Counted from the stretch's first letter, positions 1 to 10,559 are shown. The stretch: 64,000 nucleotides of DNA from Spinellus fusiger (GCA_025094145.1 JALLLS010000046.1:218797-282796); one strand, 5' to 3'. Numbers and translations are program-made. Notes: generated from the letters alone by a model not told the origin.

Positions 1-476
1 CGACACTAGTTTTTGTCGAAAGGCGAATTCTGACTGTAGTGTCCCCACAAAGGCATGAAGAACAGTATCAGCAATATGAGGATCTATGATGCATCACGAT
101 TGAGTTCTCTCTTGGATATACAATCTTATAAAAAGAAGAAAATAGAAGTAGGATGAGTGTGTACCTAAGAGAGATGAGTCGATGGTGTGGGTGTGGGTCC
201 ATTTTGACAGGTTCCTTGTTTCTATGTTTTGTTCTATTGAGCGTAGGTTAGATAACAAAGAGAATATATAAATAAAGAATGCCTACTCTCCATGGCCTCA
301 ATGTACTGCTTTATCATACTAGTGAACTTGTCTATCCACTTTGCAAACTGGTCAATCTGATCTTCGACATGAATGACATTAGCACGCCAGAGAGGAGAGT
401 CCAGTACAACGTCATGCAGTGTAATAACATTAGTGGGTAAACATATGAGGGTGGGGTATGTTTGAGTTTGAGTCAT
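1..476 (-). CDS. BAR-domain protein, N-terminal part (cut by window edge)
   Basis: The first three coding exons of a minus-strand gene are visible: about 287-476, 165-233 and 1-83, joined by short GT-AG introns. Splicing keeps one frame, both junctions falling after the first base of a codon, and the product continues past the window start. The N-terminus has L-x-D-V-V-L-D-S-P-x-x-R, then a helical stretch rich in D/E/K/I, then after the joins S-S-L-L-D-P-H-I-A-D-T-V-L-H-A-F. This pattern is typical of the BAR domain at the start of fungal ArfGAP/centaurin-like proteins, which bind curved membranes and act in vesicle traffic or polarity. The PH and ArfGAP domains that would settle the subfamily lie outside the window, so only the BAR assignment is made. 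The start ATG at 474-476 was chosen because it opens the conserved segment. Confidence 0.6.
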
Positions 477-889
477 GGCAGAAGTTCAACAGGTCAACCA
501 CTTGAGAAATTTAAAAACAGTTAATGGGTAAGTGGATGCCTTTTTGTTAGGGTAAGAAAAGAAAGACACACTCCTGCATGATGTAACTCTTTCCTTTACA
601 ATGCCCGCTCAAGGATAAAGACTGATCTTCCCCCTCTCTTGGAATATTGAATGCCCGACACATCCCATTTATTAGTTCCTATTCTATACTTTCTCTGTCT
701 GTATTTTGTATTATGTATTATGTATCATGTATTATGTATTATGTATTATGTATTATGTATCATGTATCATGTATTATGTATTATGTATTATGTATTATGT
801 ATTATGTATTATGTATTATGTATTATGTATTATGTATTATGTATCATGTATTATGTATTATGTATTATGTATTATGTATTTTGTAGGCT
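477..889. other. Intergenic: promoter side of the BAR gene and 3' side of the HPC2 gene
   Basis: No gene is seen. The part near 477-640 should hold the BAR gene promoter, and the rest is dominated by the heptamer minisatellite listed separately. Confidence 0.5.
706..883. repeat. Heptamer minisatellite (ATGTATT/ATGTATC), about 25 copies
   Basis: An almost perfect 7-bp tandem repeat. The last base of the unit is T in most copies and C in a few, giving a variant pattern along the array. It begins a few bases beyond the stop codon of the HPC2-like gene, so in the minus-strand transcript it would fall in or just after the 3' UTR. Open frames read through the repeat are artefacts of a repeat lacking stops. 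Confidence 0.95.
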
Positions 890-3181
890 TTATTTGTCCA
901 CAGTTTGCGTAATCAGTGACTCAATGTTCATCGAGGGAGATTTCTGCCACTGGGTGCGATCCTGGAATTGTGCAGAAGAAGTGATAGGAGGCACACCCTT
1001 GTTCGGAATAAAAGGAGTGGCTATACATCTTCAATGCCTATTCAAAACACATCCATACCTTTTTTACGTGAAGCCTCAGGTGTAGAAGACGCTGTGGGTG
1101 TTGGACGTGCTTCTGTGCCAAATGTAATAGATGCACTTCTTTTTAAGCCGGGAGCGGTGGCAGTAGAGGCCTTTGTCTCATCCTGCTGTACCTTTTTCCC
1201 TTCCTTGAGTTTGTATTGACTTAGTTGGCGGCTCATTTCAATGGTAGCCATCCAACCCTCAGGCCAACAGGGCAATAGCTGCACACAGTTAACTCATCTC
1301 CACGTGTACCCATGGCCTTTGACTGCACTAGGTGCACTTACTCTTAAATACATCAGCTTACGAGCAGACACCTCAGCAATGGTAGGCACTGGTTTTGCTG
1401 AGAAGGATCTTGGGGTGGGTTTCTTTAGGAGTTGCTCCAATACTCTATCCACTTACCCAATCTCATTCGTAATTGTCGTAATGGAATTGACATTCTTGAT
1501 AATATCAGAAAGAATCTGCCGTTCATCATCTGTCCATTTGAACTTCTTGACAAGATTGGGGTTTTCTTCTGGACGATCCGACAGTCCCTCTGCCACTATG
1601 CCTATTAGCACAGTGTGGTGGGTGGATTCTAAACAACACGCTTACAGGCCAGAAGAATCTTTTCCTGGTGTACTCTCAGTTGTTCTTGCATGGCCTTGTC
1701 TACTTTGGCCTTGAGTTGTGTCTCCAGACTGTCAATCTCTAGTTGCAATTCTGCCAACCGAACAGGCCCTGCTTTTGTAATGATATATTTCTACTCATAC
1801 AACTTACTTAAAAAAAAGATGAATTCTTATACGCTTACCCGCAACGTGAATCGGTTGTAAGGCAGAATCCGCATTAAATGGCTGACAAGATTATCATCAA
1901 TCATATTGAGCTGACGATAAACAATAGCACCTGCTTCCAATACAGCAGGACGTAGGCTTGTAGGGAACCGTGCCTTGTTTTCAAAAGATTCTGTTTCTTC
2001 AGTTTTCTATTAGGGTAGGAGTGTTGGCCTACCATGTTTTACTGCCTCCTCCAACTTCACCATCAATGCCTTCACCTGAGGAGACAAGGGAGTCTTTTTT
2101 GTTTTGTTTTGTTTACCAGTGGAGTCAGTACCAATAGCCAATGTTGAATGTCTATTATCTACTGTCTGGTATCTAATATAGAATACTACACAGTCCTACT
2201 CACCAGAATCATCTTACTCTTCTTCTTCTTTTCAGGATTATGTTCGGGTGAAGATGTGTTTTTGGTAGAGGGCTCTTCCCATGTCTTTCGTTCATCCGCT
2301 GTTGCTCTTTCCTTCCCTTTGGAATGACTTGGAGTGGAGGTGGAGGAGGCAAGAGACAATCTATGCAGTGACACCACCTCACTCTCTTCCCTTGAATCTG
2401 TATCATCCTCATCATCCGACAATTCAATGGTTTCTGGCACTGGTTTGGGCACACTTGTTGTGGCTGCCTTGTCTTTTTTAAACATAAAGCTCGTCTGCTT
2501 AGATTTTCCAGCTGGTTTGGTGCTGTCTTTTTCTTTCTCCTTCTCCTTCTCCTTCTCATTGTTATCTGTGTCTCTAGTAATGCCACATGCCCTGTTGAGC
2601 CAATAGCACACACTCATCTTACCTAATGTCTCCCTGCCAAGGACCATAATATACAAAGTAGTGTCTGTTCTCAGGTGCTGCCACTTCACACGGTTTGTCC
2701 AGTAACATATCGCTATCATCAATAAATGGATCGTCAATGTCGTATTCAGCATCTGCGTTTCTTCTATCGCCCTGTACTCAAACAATAAGCAAGTGTCAGT
2801 CTGGTCACGTACATTCTCATCATCAGACTCGAGATCATCAGAGTTGATATCGTCACCATCGTCGTCCTGTTCGTCATCGTAAGATGAGTGCTGTTCTAGT
2901 CGAAGGCGTAGTTCAGAGTGGTGTGCTGGGTTCTCTGAGGACTGGAGAGGATTCTTTTCTCTATTCTCTTCGTACGCCTTTTGATACGCAATCATAACAG
3001 GCAAAGTCATTCCGCTGGGTATTTCCATACGGAAGGTGTTGCAGGGTTGGGTTGTCATGATGTAGTCAAGGAAGGAGGGTATCTTGATGTGCCTTAAGAA
3101 ATGTATCAATGTGTCCTCAGCAAGAGACACTGTGGAGTGGAGTGTGACTGGTTCTCTTTCTCTCTCGTGCCTATTGGACAA
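890..3181 (-). CDS. HPC2/ubinuclein-family subunit of the HIRA histone chaperone complex
   Basis: A multi-exon gene (about nine exons) starting at 3181. Exon 1 (2813-3181) ends in an acidic D/E/S stretch. Exon 2 (2623-2771) contains the HPC2/ubinuclein signature D-A-E-Y-D-I-D-D-P-F-I-D-D-S-D-M followed by a F-V-Y-Y-G-P-W segment, the region that in this family contacts HIRA. Exon 3 is lysine/serine-rich with E-K repeats. Later exons carry a helical middle domain (L-S-P-Q-V-K-A-L-M-V-K-L-E-E-A-V, then S-L-R-P-A-V-L-E-A-G, then K-F-K-W-T-D-D-E-R), as in ubinuclein. The last exon, joined across an intron at about 1042, ends S-L-I-T-Q-T-V-D-K at a TAA inside an AATAAA hexamer. In known fungi the complex deposits H3-H4 independently of replication in the nucleus. 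Exact exon boundaries in the middle are less sure than the identity. Confidence 0.85.
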
Positions 3182-3456
3182 AAGTAACCTATTCTTTTAC
3201 CTACACTTTGTCACCAATCACAGTAGCTTAATACTCCTACATTATTGATTGTTTTAATGTCAGTTTATCCAAAAGAGGGAAAAAAAAAGAACAGACTTCC
3301 ACGCCACCTCCTTTCCCCTCTTTTCGTTAAGTCACTTAGTTCTTGATTCTATTATATACAAATATATATATCTATATATATTTGTATAGATATATACATA
3401 TATACATATATAGATATATACATATATTCTCTCTCTCTTTCTCTCTCTTTCTCTTT
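3182..3456. promoter_or_regulatory. Divergent promoter between HPC2-like and mitofusin genes, with TATATA-rich tract
   Basis: The two genes start 275 bp apart on opposite strands. The stretch 3352-3428 is almost pure alternating TA with CATA/GATA interruptions, followed by a CT-rich run (3430-3455) directly before the mitofusin ATG. These look like a TATA-like region and a pyrimidine-rich 5' leader, but no defined element can be proven from sequence alone. Confidence 0.4.
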
Positions 3457-5473
3457 ATGTCTGACGTCAACGCCCTTCCCTCTGTCAGCCTCACTTCAGA
3501 ATACCCACTACGCTACAGAGGAAATGACGCACAGGAACAGAGACTGTACCGGGAAGTACGGCAACATTTACTAGGTCACATCATGACAGTCATGCGCATT
3601 ATGGAAGATGTATGCCACCATCCCTTTTTCACTAAAGACACCTTTACTAAAGACACACTCATCAGCGACACTCTTGCGGACACTCACAGCAGAGACACTT
3701 TTACACACACTCCTTTTGATCCTGTAGAGTGTTTGCAGCATCTTGTCCACTTGCGCACTCGTGTGACGGACAGTGCGTCCAAAATACTCGTGGCAGGCGA
3801 TGTCAATGTAGGCAAATCCACCCTTATCAACCGAATATTACGCACAGAAGCACTCCCCACCCATGAACAGCCTTGCACAAGTGCCCTGTGTGAAGTGGTC
3901 GACGCCACCCAAAACAGTGGAGTGGAAGAAGTCCATTGTATTTCAGACCCTCCCCACTATGACAGTCACTATGCCAGTACATTTCATGCGATTCCTCACA
4001 GACATCTCCCCAAGGCCATGGAACAAGGCCACTACCCATACTATCGGGTGTATGTCCACGACAAACACACACCAGACACAAGTCTACTGAAGCACGATCT
4101 TGCTACCATACGCTGGATCGACTCTCCCGGATTAAATGCAGGCATTGATACTGGACAGGCTGATGTAGATGCCATTGTCCTTGTGATCAGTGCCCACGAC
4201 CATCTTTCTCTCTCTGTAAGTAAGCCCTTGTATTGAACCTCACACACTTATTTCTTAAAAGGCAAAACACCTTGTCCATACAGTCTACAAGAAAAAGATC
4301 CCTCTGTTTATCATTGTCAACAAATTCGACACGGTGGTCGACAAAGAACGCTGCAAACACACCATCCTCAGCCAAATCAATGCCATTTCTCATGACCCTA
4401 TCCATTTCCTCCCTTCGTTGCATCCCACAGACCTCCAGTGTCTGGAAACCCATCTCTTACACTTTGCCGTCCAGCACCGTCTGCATACAAAACTCATCCC
4501 CGCCAGAAACTACCTGATCTCTCTCCTCACCCACCTCAAGCACATGGCCCTTGTCCGTCAAAGGGACGCCAACCTCCAACACCAAAGGACCCTCCACACA
4601 CTGACCCACGACACGTCTCTTTTGCAGCTGCTGAAGATCCGTGAGCCCGTGCTCCACCAAGTCCAGCAAAAGATAGAATCCACCCTCCACTCCATCCATA
4701 CCCATAGTGTGACTGTTCTGACCTCGGCGCTGGCCACCCTCATGCCCTGTACCACCTACCCGGGCCATTTGAAACTGATCCCTTATTGCCATGACTACTG
4801 TGACACAGCAGCACGGCTACTGTCTGAGGAGCTTGAGGATGTCCAACGAGAAGCCCTGGAGGAGACTCGCCAGTGTCGACATACCCTCCAATCCCTAGGC
4901 ACCACCCACTTGGGGCCGTTTCCATGGCAACACCACCCGCTTTCTTTGCCTTTACCACCTGCCATCACCCTCCCGTTCTATTGGACAGATCTTGTGAAAT
5001 GGCCTCTCACACTGTCCGTTGGTGTCCTTTGTATGGGTCTCCAGTGGAGAGTGCCCTGGGGAAATAGTATTTGTGGTAGTGGTAGTGGTAGTGGAGGAGG
5101 AGGAGGATGGAAAGGGTGGGCGTCCTTGGGCGTCCTTGGGCTTCTCGGACTGCTCGATGTCAGTGCCCACATAGACGCCTTTCTGGCCCACCACTGCCGC
5201 ACCCATGTTCACCCTAGGGCCTTTGTCGACACCCACAGCCAACGGATCACCCAACAATGCCGTGCTCTCCTTGCCTCCACCTCACATGACATTGAGGTTC
5301 ATTTCCAGACAGCAGTGGAGACACAAACGCAAAGAAGAAGCCAATTAGAAAACGTATTGCTTGAGGCCCACACACAGCAAGCCCATGCCACGCACTTTAT
5401 TCAACTAGTCAGTGCGGTGTTAGATCAGGTCAAATTAATCTCGACTGATGTGTCTTTTGAAATAAAGTGTTAG
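3457..5473 (+). CDS. FZO1: Mitofusin (Fzo1-type dynamin-like GTPase of the mitochondrial outer membrane)
   Basis: Two exons (3457-4215 and 4262-5473) joined by a 46-nt intron give 656 residues. GTPase motifs are clear: G1 G-D-V-N-V-G-K-S-T near residues 114-122, the E-Q-P-C-T switch segment typical of mitofusins, G3 D-S-P-G-L, and G4 N-K-F-D in exon 2. Two hydrophobic segments at about residues 495-515 and 535-552, separated by a serine/glycine-rich loop, match the double membrane anchor of Fzo1. A helical C-terminal region follows. Fzo1 fuses mitochondrial outer membranes by GTP-driven tethering. The protein is shorter than yeast Fzo1, mainly at the N-terminus. The ATG at 3457 is preferred over an in-frame upstream ATG at 3343 because the residues between are encoded by a TA repeat. 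An AATAAA lies inside the coding sequence just before the stop, which overlaps that of the convergent PIG-U gene. Confidence 0.88.
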
Positions 5474-7121
5474 CGCTGAACCACTTGTTTTCCAATGTGC
5501 TCTGGGTGGGCTACATCATAGTCACGTCGTAGAGCAGAGTAGACAAGGTCAATCAGAAGAAGGATCTGGCCTAGGTTATAGACAAGAGTGATGGCGTAGA
5601 AGAAGTTGGCGTTCCCACTTCCGGCATAGATCCAGAGGTACCAAAAGATAGGAGAGAGGACAGAGGCATACAAGAACAAGTTGGAGACGAGGAATCCATA
5701 GCGACAGTCTGAAGAGAAGGAAAATGAAATGAGAGGTGGGTTTACTGTGGATGATATACATATGTGTATATATATATAAAGAAGAAGAGAAGAAGCCTGT
5801 CTCTTACATTGGATGATTTCGTCATGGATAGGGACCAGGCCAAAGAACAAGGCACAGTCGCCTACAGAAGGATAGCTCTTGAAAACAGACATAATACCAC
5901 ACAGGATGGTGATGACAAAGATAGGCATGTGTCTATGAAGAGAGGGGCAATGGATAAGGATGCAGTAGGCTGTGGTGAGTTATAAGAAAAGAGCGACCTA
6001 CCTCTGCTTAATGCACAGGGGAGCAACAAAGATAAAAGAGTGAAGTTGGAATACGACCATAAAGAAGGATCTGAACTGATCAAATATCTCAATGAAGAAG
6101 TACCAGAACATGCCAACATTAGGAGTGAGATCCGACAGAAAGACACTGCAACAGACACATGCATGCAAGGAAAGAGTAGGTTAGCTGTGCCAAGATCTCT
6201 CTTGGAGAGAAACAGAATTATCACTCACACAACACCATAGACTGCATGTATGAAGTCCCACGAACCCATCCATAGGCGAGAGAGTCCCAATAACAGTCCC
6301 AGCCATCCTACACACGCAGCCACCGATAGCCATGGACGGGTTGAGTACAGAGCAAGAGGAGCTATCAGCATCAATGGGTAGAAACTGAGATACGATGCCA
6401 TGGCCACCCAGAACATGGCAGCTATAGAATGGCCTATGCATACACTTGGTAAGTGCCTCCACTACCCCTCATCTTTACCGTGACTGGCCCATACAAGAGC
6501 AAGAACAATACTGGCATTGGTGAATATCAGTGTGGATCGAGAGACACAGGAGAGAATACTAAAGGGATGGAACAAGTACAAGGTGGCCACCTTCAGAGGA
6601 GACACTGTTGCAGTGCATGGATCTGTGGACTGCTTCTTGGCGCATATCTTGGCCAATCCATACGCCACCACACCATCCAGTCCAGCGTAAACAAGTGCCA
6701 CCACACCCTGCGGCAGACTATGAAGAAGTGAAAACAAGGCCAGTAACAGAGGAGGCTATAGAAAAAGGCCAGGTCAGTGCGTCTTTTCCACCTACAGACA
6801 GTGCCTCATCAAGCAAGAACTTCATTTATAGTGCCCCATTCACAGAGCTTACTTGATGAACAAGACCACCCTCATAAGGAGGTACACTGCTCTCGTACAA
6901 AAACACGCCTTCTGTCACTATGCCTTGACATGAGCCTCCATGACACGATTTTCATTTCTTTTTCTACTCGACAGGGCCAACCTACGTCGCTTGTAACTTG
7001 TCACAGGCGTCACTAGTTCTACACGTTGGCCAAGCACATGAGTCACCTGCGGCAGTGACAGCAGTAAAAGACGTAGAACAATAGCCCCTACATACACACA
7101 GCCATGGCCTACTTTGTTCAT
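5470..7121 (-). CDS. GAB1: GPI transamidase subunit PIG-U (Cdc91/Gab1 family)
   Basis: A multi-exon gene read on the minus strand. It opens with a hydrophobic N-terminus followed by E-L-V-T-P-V-T-S-Y-K-R, then L-T-E-G-V-F-L-Y-E-S-S-V-P-P-Y-E-G-G. It continues with V-A-T-L-Y-L-F-H-P-F-S-I-L-S-C-V-S-R-S-T, and near the end F-K-S-Y-P-S-V-G-D-C-A-L-F and W-I-Y-A-G-S-G-N-A-N-F-F-Y-A-I-T. These are the most conserved blocks of PIG-U. The protein is an ER polytopic membrane subunit of the complex that attaches GPI anchors to proteins. The order of exons and the frame across at least six short introns agree with the family. The ATG (7119-7121) is only 58 bp from the stop of the eS27 gene, and the TAA (5470-5472) overlaps the stop of the mitofusin gene. 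Confidence 0.88.
5471..5472. other. Overlapping convergent stop codons (FZO1 / PIG-U)
   Basis: The TAG of the mitofusin gene (5471-5473, plus) and the TAA of the PIG-U gene (5470-5472, minus) share two base pairs, so the two coding sequences overlap tail to tail. Confidence 0.85.
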
Positions 7122-7179
7122 GGTAAAGAGGTATTCGGAGTCGAATTTAGTATTTCTTTATTTTTCCAACACTAATTTA

Positions 7180-7702
7180 TTAATTGTTCTTTCTGCGGAA
7201 AGAAGAGCCTTCTGTGAGGCGAGCACGACCACCAGTGGGCTGACACAGCACAGTTCCGCACGAAGAGCACAACACAACAGTCTGGGCGTGGGAGAAGACG
7301 GTGCTGATGTTCAAGCATCCGGGACATTTGACATCCATGAAGTAGGAGTTGGGAGACTGTACGAGTCTCTTGAGCTTATGAGAACGCTGCTCGTGTTCAA
7401 CAGAGGGGTTCAAAAGATCAACGGCCAACTATAGATCATCATCTGTTTATTCATCTATCCGTTCTTTCGTGTCCATGCGTCTGTCTATCTACACCCTCTT
7501 TCTTTCTCTTTTTTTTTTTTATATTTTTATATTTTTATATATATTTTTATATATATATTTTTATATATATTTTTCTGGCTCTCCATCTCTCCATCCATCC
7601 ATCCATCCATCCATCTTTTCTATCTTTTTCATCTTTTCCACCTTTTCCATCCATCCATCCGCTCTTTACTTCTCAAGGGTTGTTGCATTCACTTACAGTC
7701 AT
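7180..7702 (-). CDS. RPS27: Small-subunit ribosomal protein eS27
   Basis: Exon 2 (7180-7428) encodes the nearly invariant zinc-finger protein: [31 protein letters not shown] and L-C-Q-P-T-G-G. The four zinc-binding cysteines are present (two C-x-x-C pairs). The conserved N-terminus x-L-A-V-D-L-L begins directly at an AG acceptor, so the ATG must lie in a separate exon. ATGACT at 7697-7702 followed by GTAAGT fits and gives 84 residues, the normal length. The first coding exon is thus 6 nt, and the intron (7429-7696, 268 nt) is long for this window. The TAA stop overlaps an AATAAA. Confidence 0.92.
7429..7696 (-). repeat. Repeat-rich first intron of RPS27: T/TA tract and CCAT tetranucleotides
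   Basis: On the plus strand the intron contains a run of T and ATATTTTT units (about 7508-7575) and a CATC/CCAT tetranucleotide array (about 7588-7660). Both are simple-sequence expansions inside a highly expressed gene. Confidence 0.8.
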
Positions 7703-7839
7703 GCTGTGTTCAAAGGCGTGGTAAAAGGGAGGAATCCACCCTTGCCTTTGTTTGTTGCTTTTGTACACCCCCTCTTTTGTGATTGGCTACATTGATATCC
7801 CGACAAAACCCTCTTTTTTTCTTTCTTTATTATACGTGG

Positions 7840-9665
7840 TCAGTCTTCATAACACCACTTGTACTGCTGCAGCTGTTCGCGCTTCTTATGCGACTTGGCC
7901 CCCTGTAAGCGACACACCCGCGCATGAAGAGCCGCCCACACCCGCGCAAGGTCTGGCTCGGACCGGTGGGCCGCCACCCACTGCCGCACATGCACCACCT
8001 GGTAGTCTCTCAGCGTCTTCAGCTCCAGCACGCGCTGCTTTCGTCGCCACATGCCTCTCCCCAGCACCACTGCATCAAACAGCCGCCAACGCTCCACTAG
8101 GTCCTTCCAGTGGGCGTATTTTTCATCCACCGAAGCCACATGGTACCATACAAACACACCGAGGGTGGCCAGTGTCAACAGGAACCCAAGGAAGGTGTGT
8201 TCAGACAAAAGAGACCAGGCCCACACAAAGGAACCCAGGTAGATCAAGGGGACAAGCAGCAGGCCAAAGAAGATCTTGTTCTGGGCCCGCACTTCCTCAT
8301 ACACTTCAAACTTGCCACCGCAGTAGCCAGCCACATAGAGGGGGAGGTGGGCCACAAGACCAGGGAGGAACAGAGGCAGATCAATAAGGCTGGCTGCAGC
8401 ACGGCGCAAGAGACGGACGGTGGTGGCAAAGGGGGTGATGTCTCGCTCGGTGTAGTGGGCGATGTGGGCGTCTGTAAGGGACAGCGCGGTGAGTTCTAGT
8501 TTGTACACACGGAGGCTTTCTTGTAGGCGAGCAATGTCTGGGGTATGTTTTGCGTGTTCAGTGAGGGCAGTGATAAGGCTGTGGAAGAGATCAAATAAGA
8601 CAGTTGAAGAGGACAGTGCACACTACCTTTGGGTGAGATCAATGTAGTCTTCCATAATGTCTTCTCCAGGAAACAGCAGCCAACGAAGCACTTCTGCTGC
8701 GTCTCTGGTCTCCCAATCCATGGCATTGACGGTCAATTGCTCAATGGCCTTTTCAATCTCCAGCGTCAGTGCCTTGGCAGCTGCTTTGGGGTCCTGGTGG
8801 TAGAGCGCCATGTGAGGTTGGACGGACAGGGGTTTGCCGTACCGGATAATAGCAGCACTGCGGTATTTTGACTTTTGAGGGTAGACAATGCCTACAGGAA
8901 GAATGTCGGCAGGCTGAGGACGCACTCCCTCTGCATTGGGAGGGGCGTTTGCAATGAGTTTGTTGTACTCGAGAGCAGCCTAATTTCATTGCGTGAGTTC
9001 ACTTTGAAAGAAGGTAGGTTGAGTAGAAGCAGACACCTGTCCTGCATAGAAGACTGCAGTGTAGTATAGTGCAATGTAGTGCAATGTAGTATAACACAGT
9101 ATAACACAGTATAACACAATATAACACAATACAACATAATACAATTCAACATAATATATTACTTACAAAGCTCACACCATCCTTGAACTGTCCCAAGCGA
9201 GACAGAGTGTGACTGGTACCTTCAGGAAACACAGCCACGGTCTCTCCCAGACGCAATACATCAAAAGTGGCTGCATACAACTGAGCATTGTTTTTGGTGG
9301 TTCTGTCTACGGGTACCACACCACAGTCTAGTAGAAATCTCCGGGCATAGGGATTCTTAAACAGAGAATTCTTGGCCCAGTAGTGAAGACGCCTTTTGTA
9401 AGGAAATCCTACAGAGAGAACAGCAGGGTCCACTACCATATTGTGGTGGGTCGCTGCACTGCAAAGTAGGTGAGTTAATAAAACAAGTCAACAGACAAGC
9501 CAATAATAACAACGGCAGCAGCATCTCACTCGGACTCACTTACACAATCAGTGGTCCTTCTCGAGGCACATTATGAACATCTTCCACTCTTATCTCTGAA
9601 AAGAACGACCATAATGCTGCTCTTGACACTTGAACAATGATTTCATGACAAAAACCAGCTGGCAT
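7840..9665 (-). CDS. Glycerol-3-phosphate/dihydroxyacetone-phosphate acyltransferase (Gpt2/Sct1-like, PlsC family)
   Basis: A multi-exon gene starting at 9665. Exons give V-P-R-E-G-P-L-I-V, then the acyltransferase motif I H-H-N-M-V-V-D (H-x4-D), then G-V-V-P-V-D-R-T-T-K-N-N-A-Q-L, and motif III V-F-P-E-G-T-S-H-T with L-G-Q-F-K-D-G-V. Further exons have P-V-G-I-V-Y and a long C-terminal region with two or three hydrophobic segments near 8150-8300, ending W-C-Y-E-D at 7840. This architecture matches fungal Sct1/Gpt2, ER enzymes that acylate glycerol-3-phosphate in the first step of phospholipid and triacylglycerol synthesis. The T-T-K-N-N block and long C-terminus argue for this group over Slc1-like LPA acyltransferases. 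The intron 8980-9166 carries a tandem repeat. Confidence 0.8.
9055..9155. repeat. Intronic tandem repeat, units of about 10 bp (ATAACACAGT-type)
   Basis: Imperfect GCAATGTAGT and ATAACACAGT/ATAACACAAT units repeat with a 10-bp period inside the acyltransferase intron 8980-9166. Confidence 0.85.
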
Positions 9666-10098
9666 GATGAAAAGGAGAAAATGAAACAAGAAAAAACAAC
9701 TGCTGGGTGAGCAAATTTGGAAGGCTCACATTTAGCGTGCCTTGTTTTCAGATGGATGGAGTTGAAACGGGGTTTAGAAGGACTGGCAAATCACTCTTTG
9801 CCCGTGCATCACTTTATAGGCCATAAGGAAGGATGTCTTCCTATAAGGGAAGAAACAAGGCATCTTCATCGGAAGAAGAAAGAAGAAAAGAAGGGAGGAG
9901 GAGGAGGATTGGAAGAAGAAGAAAAAGGAGTGTAGATAAAAGCTATGCATAGAAACAAGTCACTTGACAAGACCCTTTTGTGTCTTTGGGTTGGGACTTA
10001 CTTTGTATCCATAATGGAATCAGCAGTCACACCGGGACAAGAGAGAAAGCGAAGCCATGAAAATTCACTCTTTTCTTCTTCTTCTTGTCAGGACTGTC
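9666..10098. promoter_or_regulatory. Divergent promoter region between acyltransferase and RPC11 genes
   Basis: 433 bp without a convincing gene. It holds a purine-rich AAGAAG/GGAGGA tract around 9868-9935 and a CTT-rich tract just before the RPC11 ATG. No defined element is recognised. Confidence 0.4.
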
Positions 10099-10559
10099 AT
10101 GTTATATTGTCCTCATTGTGCCAACCTTCTTCTGATTGAGAATGAAGGTGGACAAGTGTTTTTCTGTCAGTCATGTCCATACCAATACGCTATTCAAAGC
10201 AGAGTAAATAAACAATGACAGGAGTTAAACAACACACAACCGACCATGGGCTCATGTCTCTATTGTATATTCTATAGCACACAACACGCAAACTTCTGCA
10301 TAGAAAAGAAGTAGATGATGTTCTGGGAGGTGCTGATGCTTGGAAGAATGTGGACTCTACAGAAGGTAAGCTGTATACCAAAAGGAGAGTCTATTGAGCT
10401 CTTTTTTTTTTTCTTTTTTCTTTTTTAGTGTCGTGTCCCAAGTGTGAACATACCAGTGCCTACTTTATGGTGATCCAGATCCGTTCTGCTGATGAACCTT
10501 CCTCCATCTTCTACAAGTGCTGTAATGATGAGTGCCAGAATCAATGGCGTGAGGGATAA
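10099..10559 (+). CDS. RPC11: RNA polymerase III subunit RPC11 (RPC10/POLR3K, TFIIS-like)
   Basis: Three exons (10099-10203, 10278-10365, 10429-10559) give 107 residues, the family length. The N-terminal zinc ribbon reads M-L-Y-C-P-H-C-A-N-L-L with a second pair C-Q-S-C-P-Y. The linker K-E-V-D-D-V-L-G-G-A-D-A-W is diagnostic of RPC11 rather than RPB9 or RPA12. The C-terminal zinc ribbon has C-P-K-C-E-H, then Q-I-R-S-A-D-E-P, the acidic hairpin (D-E) that stimulates RNA cleavage, then F-Y-K-C-C-N-D-E-C. RPC11 gives Pol III its intrinsic cleavage and termination/reinitiation activity in the nucleus. All joins preserve frame, and the third exon follows a long T-rich polypyrimidine tract. Confidence 0.93.

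Noticed and set aside
647..1085. Plus-strand frames reading M-Y-Y-V-L-C-I repeats
   Set aside because: They are translations of the heptamer minisatellite and of the antisense strand of the HPC2 gene.
3343..3456. Upstream in-frame start for mitofusin
   Set aside because: The extra residues come from a TA/CT simple repeat (I-Y-I-Y, S-L-S-F-S), so the ATG at 3457 is preferred.
7752..8499. Plus-strand frames over 60-200 codons in 7.7-8.5 kb
   Set aside because: They are antisense shadows of the acyltransferase C-terminal exon, which has clear family motifs on the minus strand.
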